Assembly: GCA_902776285.1 (NCBI GenBank)
Contig: CACYPK010000014.1
Coordinates: 1,511-51,312 of the forward strand
DNA length: 49,802 nt
Direction of reading: 5' to 3'
From: an uncultured Eubacteriales bacterium
GTDB taxonomy: Bacteria > Bacillota > Clostridia > Peptostreptococcales > Anaerovoracaceae
In this document: positions 40,061 through 48,707 of the stretch, piece after piece
Position numbering within the stretch: the first letter of the stretch is position 1
How the letters are laid out: each line of letters begins with the position of its first letter
Translations under genes and position numbers: made by a program
Notes under the pieces: model-generated
Told to the model about the DNA's origin: nothing
Database searches by the model: none
What the model saw: the letters and a program-made list of their open reading frames with translations, nothing else

Positions 40061-40951
40061 TCAGCGCCTGTTGATCACTATTATCGATACGAAAATCATT
40101 CCTATTCCTGCTGCCATGCCCACAGAGATCCGCTCACTGAAGACAGCAGCTCCAAGTATCGCCGCGACAACAAGCTCGAGAGAGCAGAGCACCGGGACTT
40201 TGCTGGATTCGGTCAATCCGCTTATACCGACAAAATACAGAAGATAAGCGACAGCTGTCGGAATGAGCGCAAAGAGGAATCCGTAAAGCAATATCCCGGG
40301 ATCCAGCGGATCTCCGACTCCTGAAAACGGTCTTGCGGCCAGGAGTGTGAACAGGGCCGCGAACATAAAATTATACGCGGCGACCGTAAACGGAGGCGCG
40401 TCATCAGTCGCCAGTCTTCCGAAAATATTCTGTGTGGAATAGGCAAAGGCAGCGCCTACTCCGAACAGTATTCCCGCAGCTGACACGTGGACACCGGAGA
40501 AATCCCCGCCGGTAGCGGCAAGAGTGCACCCGATGACATTCAGCGCGATAGCGGCGATCTTATGCTTCCCTATGTTCTCGCTGAAGATGACTTTCGACTC
40601 TATGGCCGTAAATACAGGCGCCATGTATAAAAGCGCGGCGCCGAGCGACATTCCAAGCAGGCTCACGGCGTTTGTGTAGCACAGGTTGTTGATCGACATC
40701 GAGACCACGCCCATCATCATGCATGTGACCAGAGTCCTTCTGCTAACGCGGAACGATCCGGCGCCTTCCTTTATGAGCGCTGCAGCTGCCAGGATAAGAA
40801 AAGCGAATCCCATTCTGAGGAAGGTAGTATAAGCGGGGGATGATCCGGCGTTATCAAGCAGCTTGATAAACAGCCCTATCGTCCCCCACAGACATCCTGA
40901 TACCATGATCAAAGTGTACTTTCCGGCCTGACTGTTCTTCATTCCTTTCAA
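40061..40951 (-). CDS. EamA-family (DMT) transporter
   Basis: About 296 aa with ten membrane segments (YTLIMVSGCLWGTIGLFIKLL at the start; SLELVVAAILGAAVFSERI near the end). The start is ambiguous: TTG at 40951 has AGGAA upstream, and the ATG at 40942 directly follows AAAGGA. It is the fourth EamA gene of the window and follows the NUP lipoprotein by three bases, so the two are cotranscribed. Confidence 0.9.
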   Translation of the reverse strand: MKGMKNSQAGKYTLIMVSGCLWGTIGLFIKLLDNAGSSPAYTTFLRMGFAFLILAAAALIKEGAGSFRVSRRTLVTCMMMGVVSMSINNLCYTNAVSLLGMSLGAALLYMAPVFTAIESKVIFSENIGKHKIAAIALNVIGCTLAATGGDFSGVHVSAAGILFGVGAAFAYSTQNIFGRLATDDAPPFTVAAYNFMFAALFTLLAARPFSGVGDPLDPGILLYGFLFALIPTAVAYLLYFVGISGLTESSKVPVLCSLELVVAAILGAAVFSERISVGMAAGIGMIFVSIIVINRR

Positions 40952-40954
40952 CTC

Positions 40955-42001
40955 TTATTCCTGAAACACCCCTTCAAGTATTCCGTCTATGATGATGCTT
41001 CCGGTGTCGAGGAGATTTTGCATGGCGGGTTCAAAGATATCCAGAGTCTCGTCGTTATCGTTTTCGACCTTTTCGCTGAAACTCTCATATTCTCCCCAGG
41101 TACTCTCCGGTGTAGCGTCATTCAGGAACATATCCATGTTTACGATAGCGCGGAGTGAAATGACACGATCAAGCATGCCAAAGCATTCCGCAGTATTCAG
41201 GATGGCTATTTCCTCCATCTCTGTGACCATGTACGGATCATCACACCCGTAATAATCCGCAATGAAATTTGCCGTCACGTGTCCATACATGCCCTTCCAG
41301 TAATTGTCACCTGTCAGAGCTGTTCCCTTTCTTACTGCCGGAATCAGATCTTCCTCTTCCCTGGCCCCAAAGTTTTCCGCAATGATCCTTTTTGACTCTT
41401 CTGTCGTCCTGAGCGGACAGTCTTTGATCATCTGATACGCTTTCTCACACAGACCGGCATTCAGCTGTTTATACTCATAGTCCTCAAAGGAATCATCCGG
41501 GAACCACATGATGTGCGAGCTGCTGTTTTGCCTTTCATGAGCGTCGACATGGTGTCCCAGATCGTAGTCACACGCCGCAGTCACCAGGATAACATCTCCG
41601 AGCATGCAGTACGCTCCGCTTCCGCCTCCGCAGCCGACTGATACTATATATGTGTCGGAGAAGTCATACTTGTCTGATGAAAGGACCGCCATAAGTGAAA
41701 GTCCGGCAGCAGTCTTTCCCGATCCTGTAACAAGCAGCCCCACACCGTTTTTTTCGTTTACGAAGAACTGCCCTGTCGGAGGCATGTTTGGGATCTCCTC
41801 TTCTTCGCAGTCAGCGCAGTATTTCTCATAGAACAGCTGCGCTTCCCCCGGGAAATCTCCGGACATTTCCCCGATCTCGAATTTCGGGATAATGATGACA
41901 CGCAAAGCAGTCTTTTCAGGTTCTGCTGAGCATGATGAAAGCGCAGAAACGCAGAGCAGGAATGTGAAAAGAATTATTAAAACCGGTATCCGTCTCTTCA
42001 T
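40955..42001 (-). CDS. Lipoprotein of the purine nucleoside permease (NUP) family
   Basis: 348 aa from the ATG after GGGAGAAAAA. The signal ends in LSSC (Cys near 24). The mature part (LRVIIIPKFEIGEMSGDFPGEAQ, then VGCGGGSGAYCMLGDV, TALTGDNYWKG, EMEEIAILN) is NUP-like; the fold is that of purine nucleoside phosphorylases. As a lipoprotein it is anchored outside, so it may bind or cleave nucleosides at the cell surface. Whether it transports anything is uncertain. Confidence 0.88.
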   Translation of the reverse strand: MKRRIPVLIILFTFLLCVSALSSCSAEPEKTALRVIIIPKFEIGEMSGDFPGEAQLFYEKYCADCEEEEIPNMPPTGQFFVNEKNGVGLLVTGSGKTAAGLSLMAVLSSDKYDFSDTYIVSVGCGGGSGAYCMLGDVILVTAACDYDLGHHVDAHERQNSSSHIMWFPDDSFEDYEYKQLNAGLCEKAYQMIKDCPLRTTEESKRIIAENFGAREEEDLIPAVRKGTALTGDNYWKGMYGHVTANFIADYYGCDDPYMVTEMEEIAILNTAECFGMLDRVISLRAIVNMDMFLNDATPESTWGEYESFSEKVENDNDETLDIFEPAMQNLLDTGSIIIDGILEGVFQE

Positions 42002-42052
42002 TTTTTCTCCCGATCGTTCTCCATTATGTATACGTTCACTGTACATATATGA

Positions 42053-42084
42053 TAAAAAAAACGGCTGTATGTTTCAACAACCGT
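42053..42084 (-). terminator. Terminator of the LysR-linked oxidoreductase operon
   Basis: ACGGTTGT and ACAGCCGT pair (one G-T), followed on the minus strand by eight T. It separates the cyclophilin-like gene from the NUP lipoprotein gene. Confidence 0.85.
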
Positions 42085-42090
42085 CTGCGT

Positions 42091-42633
42091 CTATAAAGTT
42101 ATCGTCAATACTTTGGTACCTCCTCCGAGAAGGTCTTTTAGTTCGTCCCTGTTCTTGCCTTCAATATGACCAAGCCTGGTATATGCCCATGAATTAGTCC
42201 CGAAGAAAATAACTATATTGCTGCTCGAATAGAGCACGATGTCTCCGGGTTCCGTGACTGTATCTGCGTCATTGCTCGGCAGTGTGGCACCGAGCGCGCC
42301 CACCTGCTCGAAACCGCCGTACATCGATGTTTCTACGGTGACCGGTCCTTTTGCCGCAAGATCAGCCAGCGCCCTTACTGATTCATTGTCTTCCCACTTT
42401 ACATTGACTTCTTCATCATTTATCTTCAGAGTCATTTCGATCATCTCACTTTCTTCTTCATTACCATCGGCATTATCTGTTTTCTGATCTTCATCCGCGC
42501 CCGGATCGCCTGTTTCGGTCTGCTGCGTTTCTTCCGCAGTATCGGCCTCCCGGATCTCTTTGCTGTCAGAGGAACAGCCGGCAGACATCACGATAAGCGC
42601 GAGCGCCAGCATTATGATAAGCATCTTTTTCAT
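42091..42633 (-). CDS. Lipoprotein with cyclophilin-like fold domain
   Basis: 180 aa. The lipobox is MSAGC (Cys near 20). An acidic, disordered linker of about 45 residues follows. The C-terminal 115 residues (LKINDEEVNVKWEDNESVRALADL, GGFEQVGALGATLPS, GDIVLYSSSNIVIFFGTNSWAYTRLGHI) match the cyclophilin-like domain common in Clostridia. No prolyl isomerase activity can be inferred. It ends the operon with the flavin reductase and hydrolase. Confidence 0.87.
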   Translation of the reverse strand: MKKMLIIMLALALIVMSAGCSSDSKEIREADTAEETQQTETGDPGADEDQKTDNADGNEEESEMIEMTLKINDEEVNVKWEDNESVRALADLAAKGPVTVETSMYGGFEQVGALGATLPSNDADTVTEPGDIVLYSSSNIVIFFGTNSWAYTRLGHIEGKNRDELKDLLGGGTKVLTITL

Positions 42634-42650
42634 GGCTTTCTCCCCTTCTC

Positions 42651-43172
42651 TTACAGTCCTTTTGCCATATTCCTTATCTCTTCGAGCACTTCCTCGTTCA
42701 TCTCACCCGCGCAGGTGAAGAACCCCTTATCCTCAAGTCCGAGGTATCCGAGAAAGTCCCCATCGAACGAGAACCTCGCTCCGGCGTACTGGTCTTTATC
42801 TCCCGACGCGAGGAACATCGAAACGTACTTAAGGCTTTCAGGCGCCTTCGGGTAAAGCGCCGAGTAGAATCTGTCGATCGCGCATTTCAGCTGACCGCTG
42901 ATGCCGTGGTAGTATATCGGCGCAGCCAGAACAAGCATCTCAGTATCCTTCAGCTCTGTATATATCTTCTGCATGTCGTCCTTTTGCACGCATGCTCCCG
43001 CTCCTTTTCCATGGCAGTATTCACAGGCCAGGCAGCCTTTTATGTTCATGCCGGCTACCCTGAACTCCCTGACATCATGGCCTGCGGCTTCAGCCGTCTC
43101 CTTGAAAGCGGCTGTCATCTTTGATGTATTGCCCTGCGGTCTCGGGCTTCCATTAAGAACCAATACTTTCAT
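42651..43172 (-). CDS. Flavodoxin-fold NAD(P)H-dependent FMN reductase
   Basis: 173 aa. NGSPRPQGNTSKM is the FMN phosphate loop and APIYYHGISGQLK the isoalloxazine loop. CLACEYCHGKGAGACVQKDDM is a Cys-rich segment typical of iron-sulfur flavoprotein-like NADPH FMN reductases. GAGGAG precedes the ATG. The protein is cytosolic and transfers electrons; its partner is unknown. Confidence 0.92.
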   Translation of the reverse strand: MKVLVLNGSPRPQGNTSKMTAAFKETAEAAGHDVREFRVAGMNIKGCLACEYCHGKGAGACVQKDDMQKIYTELKDTEMLVLAAPIYYHGISGQLKCAIDRFYSALYPKAPESLKYVSMFLASGDKDQYAGARFSFDGDFLGYLGLEDKGFFTCAGEMNEEVLEEIRNMAKGL

Positions 43173-43188
43173 CCTGATCTCCTCTTAA

Positions 43189-44187
43189 TTACAGGTATCT
43201 CTCAAAGAAAGCCTGCAGTTTGTCGAATGGAATAGCTCCGTTCTCGCCGCCGTCATAAAGATCGGTGTGGGACGCTCCTTCGATAACGAGCAGCTCCTTG
43301 TTGTCTGCATACTTGTTTCCATTGACCATATTATCATAGGCATCCTTGCCGAAATAGAATGAATGAGCCTTGTCTCCATGCATCACCATCACCGCGCTTC
43401 TGATCTCGTTGGAGTACTTCAGTATCGGCTGATTCATGAAAGATTCACAGCCTATCACATTCCAGCCGCCGTTCGAGTTGAGCGATCTTTCATGATAGCC
43501 TCTGTCAGTCTTATAGTAGCTGTGATAGTCCTTTACGAAATACGGAGCGTCTTCAGGCAGCGGATCGACGACTCCTCCGCCAAGCGCGTACTCTCCGGCC
43601 TTAAGATCCGCGAGTCTCTGCGCGCAAAGAGCTGCTCTGTGGGCATAGCGCTGTTCCTCGCTGTCCTCGGAATCGAAGTAGCCGTTCGCGTTGACTCTTG
43701 TCATGTCATACATCGTAGAAGCGACAGTTGCCTTTATCCTTGTATCCAGAGCAGCTGTGTTTATAGCCATTCCGCCCCATCCACAGATGCCTATGATGCC
43801 GATGCGGTCAGCGTCGACCTTATCATTGAGCGACAGGAAATCCACAGCCGCCATGAAGTCTTCTGTATTGATGTCAGGCGACGCCATGTATCTTGGCTGT
43901 CCGCCGCTCTCACCGGTAAAAGACGGGTCGAACGCAATAGTGAGGAAGCCCCTCTCTGCCATTGTCTGAGCGTAGAGACCCGAGCACTGCTCCTTGACAG
44001 CGCCGAACGGTCCGCTTACCGCGATCGCCGGCAGCTTGCCCTCTGCGTCCTTAGGCACATACATGTCCGCGGCCAGAGTGATCCCGTAGCGGTTCACGAA
44101 TGTTACCTTGCTGTGATCCACCTTATCACTCTTAGCAAAAGTCTTGTCCCAATCCTGTACAAGTACCAGTTCTTCTTTTCTTATCAT
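43189..44187 (-). CDS. Alpha/beta hydrolase, dienelactone hydrolase-like
   Basis: 332 aa. GITLAADMYVPKDAEGKLPA is the lead, GICGWGGMA carries the nucleophile as Cys or Ser position (here Cys in GICGWGG), VMVMHGDKAHS the acid loop and GASHTDLYD the histidine. A Cys nucleophile would be as in dienelactone hydrolase. AAGGAG precedes the ATG. It is often found with flavin reductases and LysR regulators in gut Clostridia. Confidence 0.88.
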   Translation of the reverse strand: MIRKEELVLVQDWDKTFAKSDKVDHSKVTFVNRYGITLAADMYVPKDAEGKLPAIAVSGPFGAVKEQCSGLYAQTMAERGFLTIAFDPSFTGESGGQPRYMASPDINTEDFMAAVDFLSLNDKVDADRIGIIGICGWGGMAINTAALDTRIKATVASTMYDMTRVNANGYFDSEDSEEQRYAHRAALCAQRLADLKAGEYALGGGVVDPLPEDAPYFVKDYHSYYKTDRGYHERSLNSNGGWNVIGCESFMNQPILKYSNEIRSAVMVMHGDKAHSFYFGKDAYDNMVNGNKYADNKELLVIEGASHTDLYDGGENGAIPFDKLQAFFERYL

Positions 44188-44221
44188 TTCTATTCTCCTT
44201 TGTTATCCCCTTTTGTATCCG

Positions 44222-44449
44222 TTATAAAAGATTGTTTTCTGCTGCTCTGATCAGGTGATCCATGCAGTCCACTTTGCGCTGGCTTCTGTGCAGTTCCTCC
44301 ATCAGGTCGCACCTGCATCTGCGGAGGCATCTGACGATGTCATCTTCGAGCCCCGCCTCGTACAGACTGCGCACCCTCTCGATATCCACAGCTGAGCAGC
44401 CCGCGTCACCCATATTGATCATTATTTTTTCTATGTCTGTGTTCTTCAT
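44222..44449 (-). CDS. Small helical protein at the head of the hydrolase operon
   Basis: 75 aa, helical. MGDAGCSAVDIERVRSLYEAG, then CLRRCRCDLMEELHRSQRKVDCMDHLI. I have no firm family name. It has five cysteines and a pattern that could be a short helical hairpin. It lies divergent to the LysR gene and upstream of the hydrolase, so it is probably LysR-controlled. Confidence 0.75.
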   Translation of the reverse strand: MKNTDIEKIMINMGDAGCSAVDIERVRSLYEAGLEDDIVRCLRRCRCDLMEELHRSQRKVDCMDHLIRAAENNLL

Positions 44450-44458
44450 GGCTATATG

Positions 44459-44495
44459 TTAGCCGATTGCGTTGTTATGCGCTAATGGTTATAAT
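44459..44495 (+). promoter_or_regulatory. LysR promoter with overlapping inverted repeat
   Basis: TTGCGT (44467-44472), 17 bp, TATAAT (44490-44495). The inverted repeat TTAGC (44459-44463) and GCTAA (44481-44485) spans the -35, a likely site for LysR autoregulation and control of the divergent operon. Confidence 0.75.
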
Positions 44496-44544
44496 GAATA
44501 TCATGATATTCGTTTTTTGCATATCACAGCAAGGAGCATTTTCT

Positions 44545-45429
44545 ATGGACATTCGCAATCTCAGATACTTCCTCGCGGTCGCGAGAGAAGAAAACATGAC
44601 AAGGGCAGCGGAGCTGCTTCACGTGACCCAGCCTACCCTTTCCAAGGCACTCAAGGCGCTTGAAGAAGAACTCGGCAAGAAGCTGTTCATCCGCAAGAGC
44701 TTCAGCATAAGGCTGACTGATGAAGGAATGCTTTTACGTGACAGGGCTGAAGACCTTGTGGCAATGGCCGACAAGATAGAACAGGAATTCATGTCACTCG
44801 ATGACATCACAGGGGGAGATCTGTACTTCGGGCTTGCGGAATCCTATCAGATCAGATACCTCGCAAGAGAGATCAGCCGGTTCAAGGCCGCGTATCCCGG
44901 ACTGAACTACCATATCACCAGCGGGGACACTGAGCAGGTCACGGAAAAACTCGACAAGGGGCTTCTTGATTTCGGCGTGATATGCAGCGAGATCCCGGAT
45001 GCCCGGAAATACAATTACATCACTTTCCCTCGCACCGATAAATGGGGAGCTGTAATGTCCGTCTCGCATCCTCTGGCAAGAAAAAAAGCCATCACAGTCG
45101 ATGACCTTATCGGCGAGCCGTTATTCTGTTCAGAGCAGAGCTGGGAGCGCGAGATAAACGAATGGGCAGGAGAACGTTACGGCGAGCTCCGTCTTGAGGG
45201 CTCCTTCCGTCTTTCATTCAACGGCTCCATGTTCGCACTCGAAGGACTGGGAATACTGCTGACGTTTGAGCACCTGGTAGACTGCTCTGAAGGGAGCGGG
45301 CTTGTGTTCAGGCCTCTGGATCCGGTCAAGGAGTCCGGTTTCTATCTTATATGGGGCAAGTATCAGGTACTCACACCTATCGCCGAAAGGTTCCTGGCGC
45401 AGATAACGCAGTCTTTCTCGAAGCAATAA
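44545..45429 (+). CDS. LysR-family transcriptional regulator
   Basis: 294 aa from the ATG nine bases after AAGGAG. IRNLRYFLAVAREENMTRAAELL and TQPTLSKALKALEEELG form the winged helix; the rest is the effector domain. It is divergent to the five-gene set 44449 to 42091 and is the likely regulator of it. It ends in a bidirectional terminator shared with the MalY-like gene. Confidence 0.95.
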   Translation: MDIRNLRYFLAVAREENMTRAAELLHVTQPTLSKALKALEEELGKKLFIRKSFSIRLTDEGMLLRDRAEDLVAMADKIEQEFMSLDDITGGDLYFGLAESYQIRYLAREISRFKAAYPGLNYHITSGDTEQVTEKLDKGLLDFGVICSEIPDARKYNYITFPRTDKWGAVMSVSHPLARKKAITVDDLIGEPLFCSEQSWEREINEWAGERYGELRLEGSFRLSFNGSMFALEGLGILLTFEHLVDCSEGSGLVFRPLDPVKESGFYLIWGKYQVLTPIAERFLAQITQSFSKQ

Positions 45430-45458
45430 AAAAGACTGTATATTCCAACAGTCTTTTT
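45428..45458. terminator. Bidirectional terminator
   Basis: AAAAAGACTGT, loop, ACAGTCTTTTT. It lies between the converging LysR and MalY-like genes. Confidence 0.92.
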
Positions 45459-45464
45459 ATGTGA

Positions 45465-46625
45465 TCATTTATTTCTAATGGATCCGGTTATTCTGTTAAC
45501 CATTTCCTCGATGTTTTCTCTTGATGTCGCAAGGTTGATCCTTATGAATGACCCGCTGTTGTCCCCTCCGAACCACGGACCGTAGTCAAAGGCCAGCTTG
45601 CACTTATCCTGCATGAAAGGCTGTATTTCATCAGGCGCCAGGTATGCTCCGAAGTCAGCCCATGCCAGGTATGTGCCTTCAAGCGGTGTCATCACGACTC
45701 CCGGGAGCTTCTCCGCAAAAAATTCGCATATATACTCGTAGTTTCCCCGGATGGTTTTTCTGACTTCATCCAGCCATTCCTTCCCGTACCTGAAAGCAGC
45801 CTCTGTTGCTACATATCCCATGGCATTGCCCTGATTGATGCGAAGGCCTGCCATAAATCTGTCCCATTCGTCTCTCAGTTTAGGATTCGGTATAACTACA
45901 AAGGAATTCTGGAGCGCCGCAATATTGAATGTCTTTGATGCCGCTGCAAACATGATCAGCCTGTCATTCTCCTCCGCAACGCTGAGTGTAGGGATGTGTT
46001 TATTATCTCCAAAGACAAGGTCCTGATGTATTTCGTCCGTGATGACCGAAACACCGTATCTTCTGCATATATCCAGCATGGATCTGAGCTCATCTTCAGT
46101 CCACACTCTGCAGATGGGATTGTGCGGAGAGCAGAGAATGAATGCCCTGACATTGTTTTCGCGGATTTTTGATTCAAAATCATCAAAATCTATATGGTAA
46201 TATCCGTCCTTATTTACCAGTTCTGAAGCAACTATCTTTCTGTCGTTGTTCCTGATCGAATTACTGAACGGATAATATACCGGCGTCGTGATCAGCACCC
46301 CGTCTCCGGGTTCTGTCAGCACCTGCACCGCAATGTGAAATCCGACTACGATGCCCGGTGAAAACCTCAGCCATTCCCTGTTGACCTCAAAGCCGTGCTC
46401 GCTTTTTTCCCAGTCAATAAACGCCTGATAATAACTGTCCGGGACCTTATAGTAACCCGGCACTCCGAACTCGACATAATCATGCATGGCCCTGATGATA
46501 TGCTCATCGATGCGGAAATCCATATCCGCTATCCAAAACGGCAAAAGGCCATCCGCGCCGAAAGTTCCCTCCAGCGAATCCCATTTATTGCTGTTTGAAT
46601 TTCTTCTGTCTACGTATTTCAACAT
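45465..46625 (-). CDS. MalY/PatB-type PLP aminotransferase, cystathionine beta-lyase
   Basis: 386 aa. FWIADMDFRIDEHI is the MalY/PatB lead, CSPHNPICRVW and ITDEIHQDL are cofactor motifs, and the PLP lysine is in AASKTFN. It cleaves the C-S bond of cystathionine or cysteine conjugates. The ABC operon lies 87 bp upstream on the same strand, suggesting import and cleavage of a sulfur compound. The ribosome binding site is weak. Confidence 0.92.
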   Translation of the reverse strand: MLKYVDRRNSNSNKWDSLEGTFGADGLLPFWIADMDFRIDEHIIRAMHDYVEFGVPGYYKVPDSYYQAFIDWEKSEHGFEVNREWLRFSPGIVVGFHIAVQVLTEPGDGVLITTPVYYPFSNSIRNNDRKIVASELVNKDGYYHIDFDDFESKIRENNVRAFILCSPHNPICRVWTEDELRSMLDICRRYGVSVITDEIHQDLVFGDNKHIPTLSVAEENDRLIMFAAASKTFNIAALQNSFVVIPNPKLRDEWDRFMAGLRINQGNAMGYVATEAAFRYGKEWLDEVRKTIRGNYEYICEFFAEKLPGVVMTPLEGTYLAWADFGAYLAPDEIQPFMQDKCKLAFDYGPWFGGDNSGSFIRINLATSRENIEEMVNRITGSIRNK

Positions 46626-46675
46626 AAGCTGTCAGCCATTCTCTTTCTATTTTTTTTAATAATATCATATAACAT

Positions 46676-46695
46676 AGGCGGGCAATATGCCCGCC
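46676..46695. other. Hairpin between permease and lyase genes
   Basis: GGCGGGCA and TGCCCGCC form an 8-bp stem. No T run follows on the minus strand, so it is more likely an attenuating or mRNA-stabilising hairpin than a full terminator. Confidence 0.6.
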
Positions 46696-46711
46696 TGTGC
46701 TAAGACCCGTT

Positions 46712-47473
46712 TTAGTTCATGGTCCATCTGAGGATGTATTTCTTAACTCTCTCAAATATCAGCATTACTATTACGAGAACCGCCGCCATAAAGATGAAGC
46801 CGGCCCAGGTATTCGCGAACACACCGGACGTGGAATACTTCTTTACGAAGAACCCCATGCCCTTCTGCACTCCGCTCATCTCAGCAAATACAAGCATTAC
46901 GAATGAGCTGCGCATTGAATTCGTAAATCCCGCGAATATTGCCGGCGACGCGGCCGGAAGGATAACTTTTATAAACCTCTTGAATCCCTTGAGCTCCAGC
47001 GTTTTGGCTTTTTCAAGATATCTCTTGTCTACCGTCATGACTCCGGTAATGGTCGCAAACATGGTGGCCCATACCGTGCCATACACGATAAGGAATATCG
47101 CCGCAGCCGTAATAGTAGGCGCGAGAAGCAGCACAAAAGGTGAGAGCATTATCGCCGGAATGACACTGAAAGTGTAGATGATAGGATGAAGCGCGTCTCT
47201 AAGTCTGCTGTTCATCCCTACAAGTGTTCCCACGGCAAGCGCGATGGCAGCCGAAATACAGATCGCCGGTATGATCAGCTTGAAAGAAGCCACCATGTTT
47301 TCCAGCATTCTGTACCTGAATTCCCAAAGCGCGTTGACGATGTCCTTTGCAGGAGGGAAGAAGAACGGGTTTGCCATCTTGTTATCAGTGACAAACACAT
47401 ATCCTCCGACCAGCACTGCGATGATCAGGAAGGTTATCCAGTATTTACGAAAGAATCCTTCTATTTTGTTCAT
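46712..47473 (-). CDS. ABC transporter permease, SsuC/TauC type
   Basis: 253 aa with six membrane segments. The EAA-type cytosolic loop (KTLELKGFKRFIKVILPAASPAIFAGF) contacts the ATPase. The family transports sulfonates, taurine, nitrate or thiamine precursors. It is the last gene of the ATPase, binding protein, permease operon. Confidence 0.93.
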   Translation of the reverse strand: MNKIEGFFRKYWITFLIIAVLVGGYVFVTDNKMANPFFFPPAKDIVNALWEFRYRMLENMVASFKLIIPAICISAAIALAVGTLVGMNSRLRDALHPIIYTFSVIPAIMLSPFVLLLAPTITAAAIFLIVYGTVWATMFATITGVMTVDKRYLEKAKTLELKGFKRFIKVILPAASPAIFAGFTNSMRSSFVMLVFAEMSGVQKGMGFFVKKYSTSGVFANTWAGFIFMAAVLVIVMLIFERVKKYILRWTMN

Positions 47474-47494
47474 GTGAGTCTGTCAACAGCCGGA

Positions 47495-48619
47495 TTATTC
47501 CTTTGCTGTTCCTGTGTTGTTGCTTGCGAAGAACTCCTGCTGAGCCTTGAAGAAGTCAGGATACTCCGATCCGTATGTTGCTTCTGCATAGTCAAGAGCC
47601 TCTTTGTAGAGCGCAGTGTTGATGTGGTCTTCGATCTTGACGCTGTCATCCTTATCCTTGAAGAATCCTGTAGCGTCGAGGATGTTCCATGCGCGGAGTA
47701 CGGAATCCTGCAGCGGATCTACATTTACCTTGTAGTGCTCATCGAGCATGAAGGCTGATACATACTCCTCTGTCTGCTCAGTAGCAGCAGCGTGCAGCTT
47801 GACAGCCTCTTCCTTGTTTGCTTCATAGTAAGCCTGGGCTCTCAGAAGAGCAACCATGACGTGCTTCAGTGTGTTAGGATTGTTCTTTACAAAATCTGTC
47901 TGAGCTACCATTCTGCAGCAGGAGTAGTCAGGCATGATATCTCCCTGCCATGTTACGATATCGACTGTTCCGGATTCCTTGCATGTCTGAACGTTTCCTG
48001 TGCCCTGAAGAGCGTAGTCAGCTTCGCCTCTTTCAACCATAGCGAGAGCGTCAGGGTAATCCATTCCCTCGATCCACTCAACTGCCTCAAGCGGATTCTC
48101 AACACCGGTGTTCATAACAGCACCTGTAAGAGCAAAGTAGCTTGTGTTAGCAACTACCTTCTTGCCGACAAAGTCTTCAACGCCGTGCCATTCTGTGCCC
48201 TTCTGAGCGATGATAGGCATAGCGCCCTGTACCATGTGTCCGCCAAAGATAGTCAGGTCAACGCCCTGCGAGATCTGGTCGAGAGGGTTGCTTGTTCCTG
48301 CATTGGAAACGACATCGACTTTGCCGGATGCGAGCAGTGCCATTGCGCTGTTGTTTTCATCAGCAGGGACTTCCTCAATGGTGATACCTTCATCAGCGAA
48401 GTATCCCTTCTCATTCGCGATAGTGATGAGAACGTTCTTGGATGTACCGGAGTTCCATTTTACTGTGGTTACCTCAGGTGCTCCGAGTGCACTTTCTTCT
48501 GCTGCAGGCTCCTCTGCAGGCTCTTCTGCAGGAGCTTCGTTGCTTCCGCATGCTGCCACCATCGACATTACCATGAGAAGCGCCATTACGATAGACAATA
48601 ACTTGATGCTTTTCTTCAT
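47495..48619 (-). CDS. ABC transporter substrate-binding lipoprotein, SsuA/NMT1-like
   Basis: 374 aa from the ATG after GGAGGAGAAA. The lipobox is MVAAC (Cys near 24), followed by an acidic repeat EAPAEEPAEEPAAEE that spaces the domain from the membrane. The domain (VTTVKWNSGTSKNVLITIANEKGYF in consecutive parts; DVVSNAGTSNPLDQISQGVDL; GKKVVANTSY) is typical for sulfonate, nitrate or pyrimidine-precursor binding proteins. Confidence 0.93.
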   Translation of the reverse strand: MKKSIKLLSIVMALLMVMSMVAACGSNEAPAEEPAEEPAAEESALGAPEVTTVKWNSGTSKNVLITIANEKGYFADEGITIEEVPADENNSAMALLASGKVDVVSNAGTSNPLDQISQGVDLTIFGGHMVQGAMPIIAQKGTEWHGVEDFVGKKVVANTSYFALTGAVMNTGVENPLEAVEWIEGMDYPDALAMVERGEADYALQGTGNVQTCKESGTVDIVTWQGDIMPDYSCCRMVAQTDFVKNNPNTLKHVMVALLRAQAYYEANKEEAVKLHAAATEQTEEYVSAFMLDEHYKVNVDPLQDSVLRAWNILDATGFFKDKDDSVKIEDHINTALYKEALDYAEATYGSEYPDFFKAQQEFFASNNTGTAKE

Positions 48620-48707
48620 TTTCTCCTCCATTAAAAATTGATTAATAATATATTGTGATCCGGACTTATCATCCGGTCATCACCGCATCTGTGTATGACC
48701 CCGGCGG

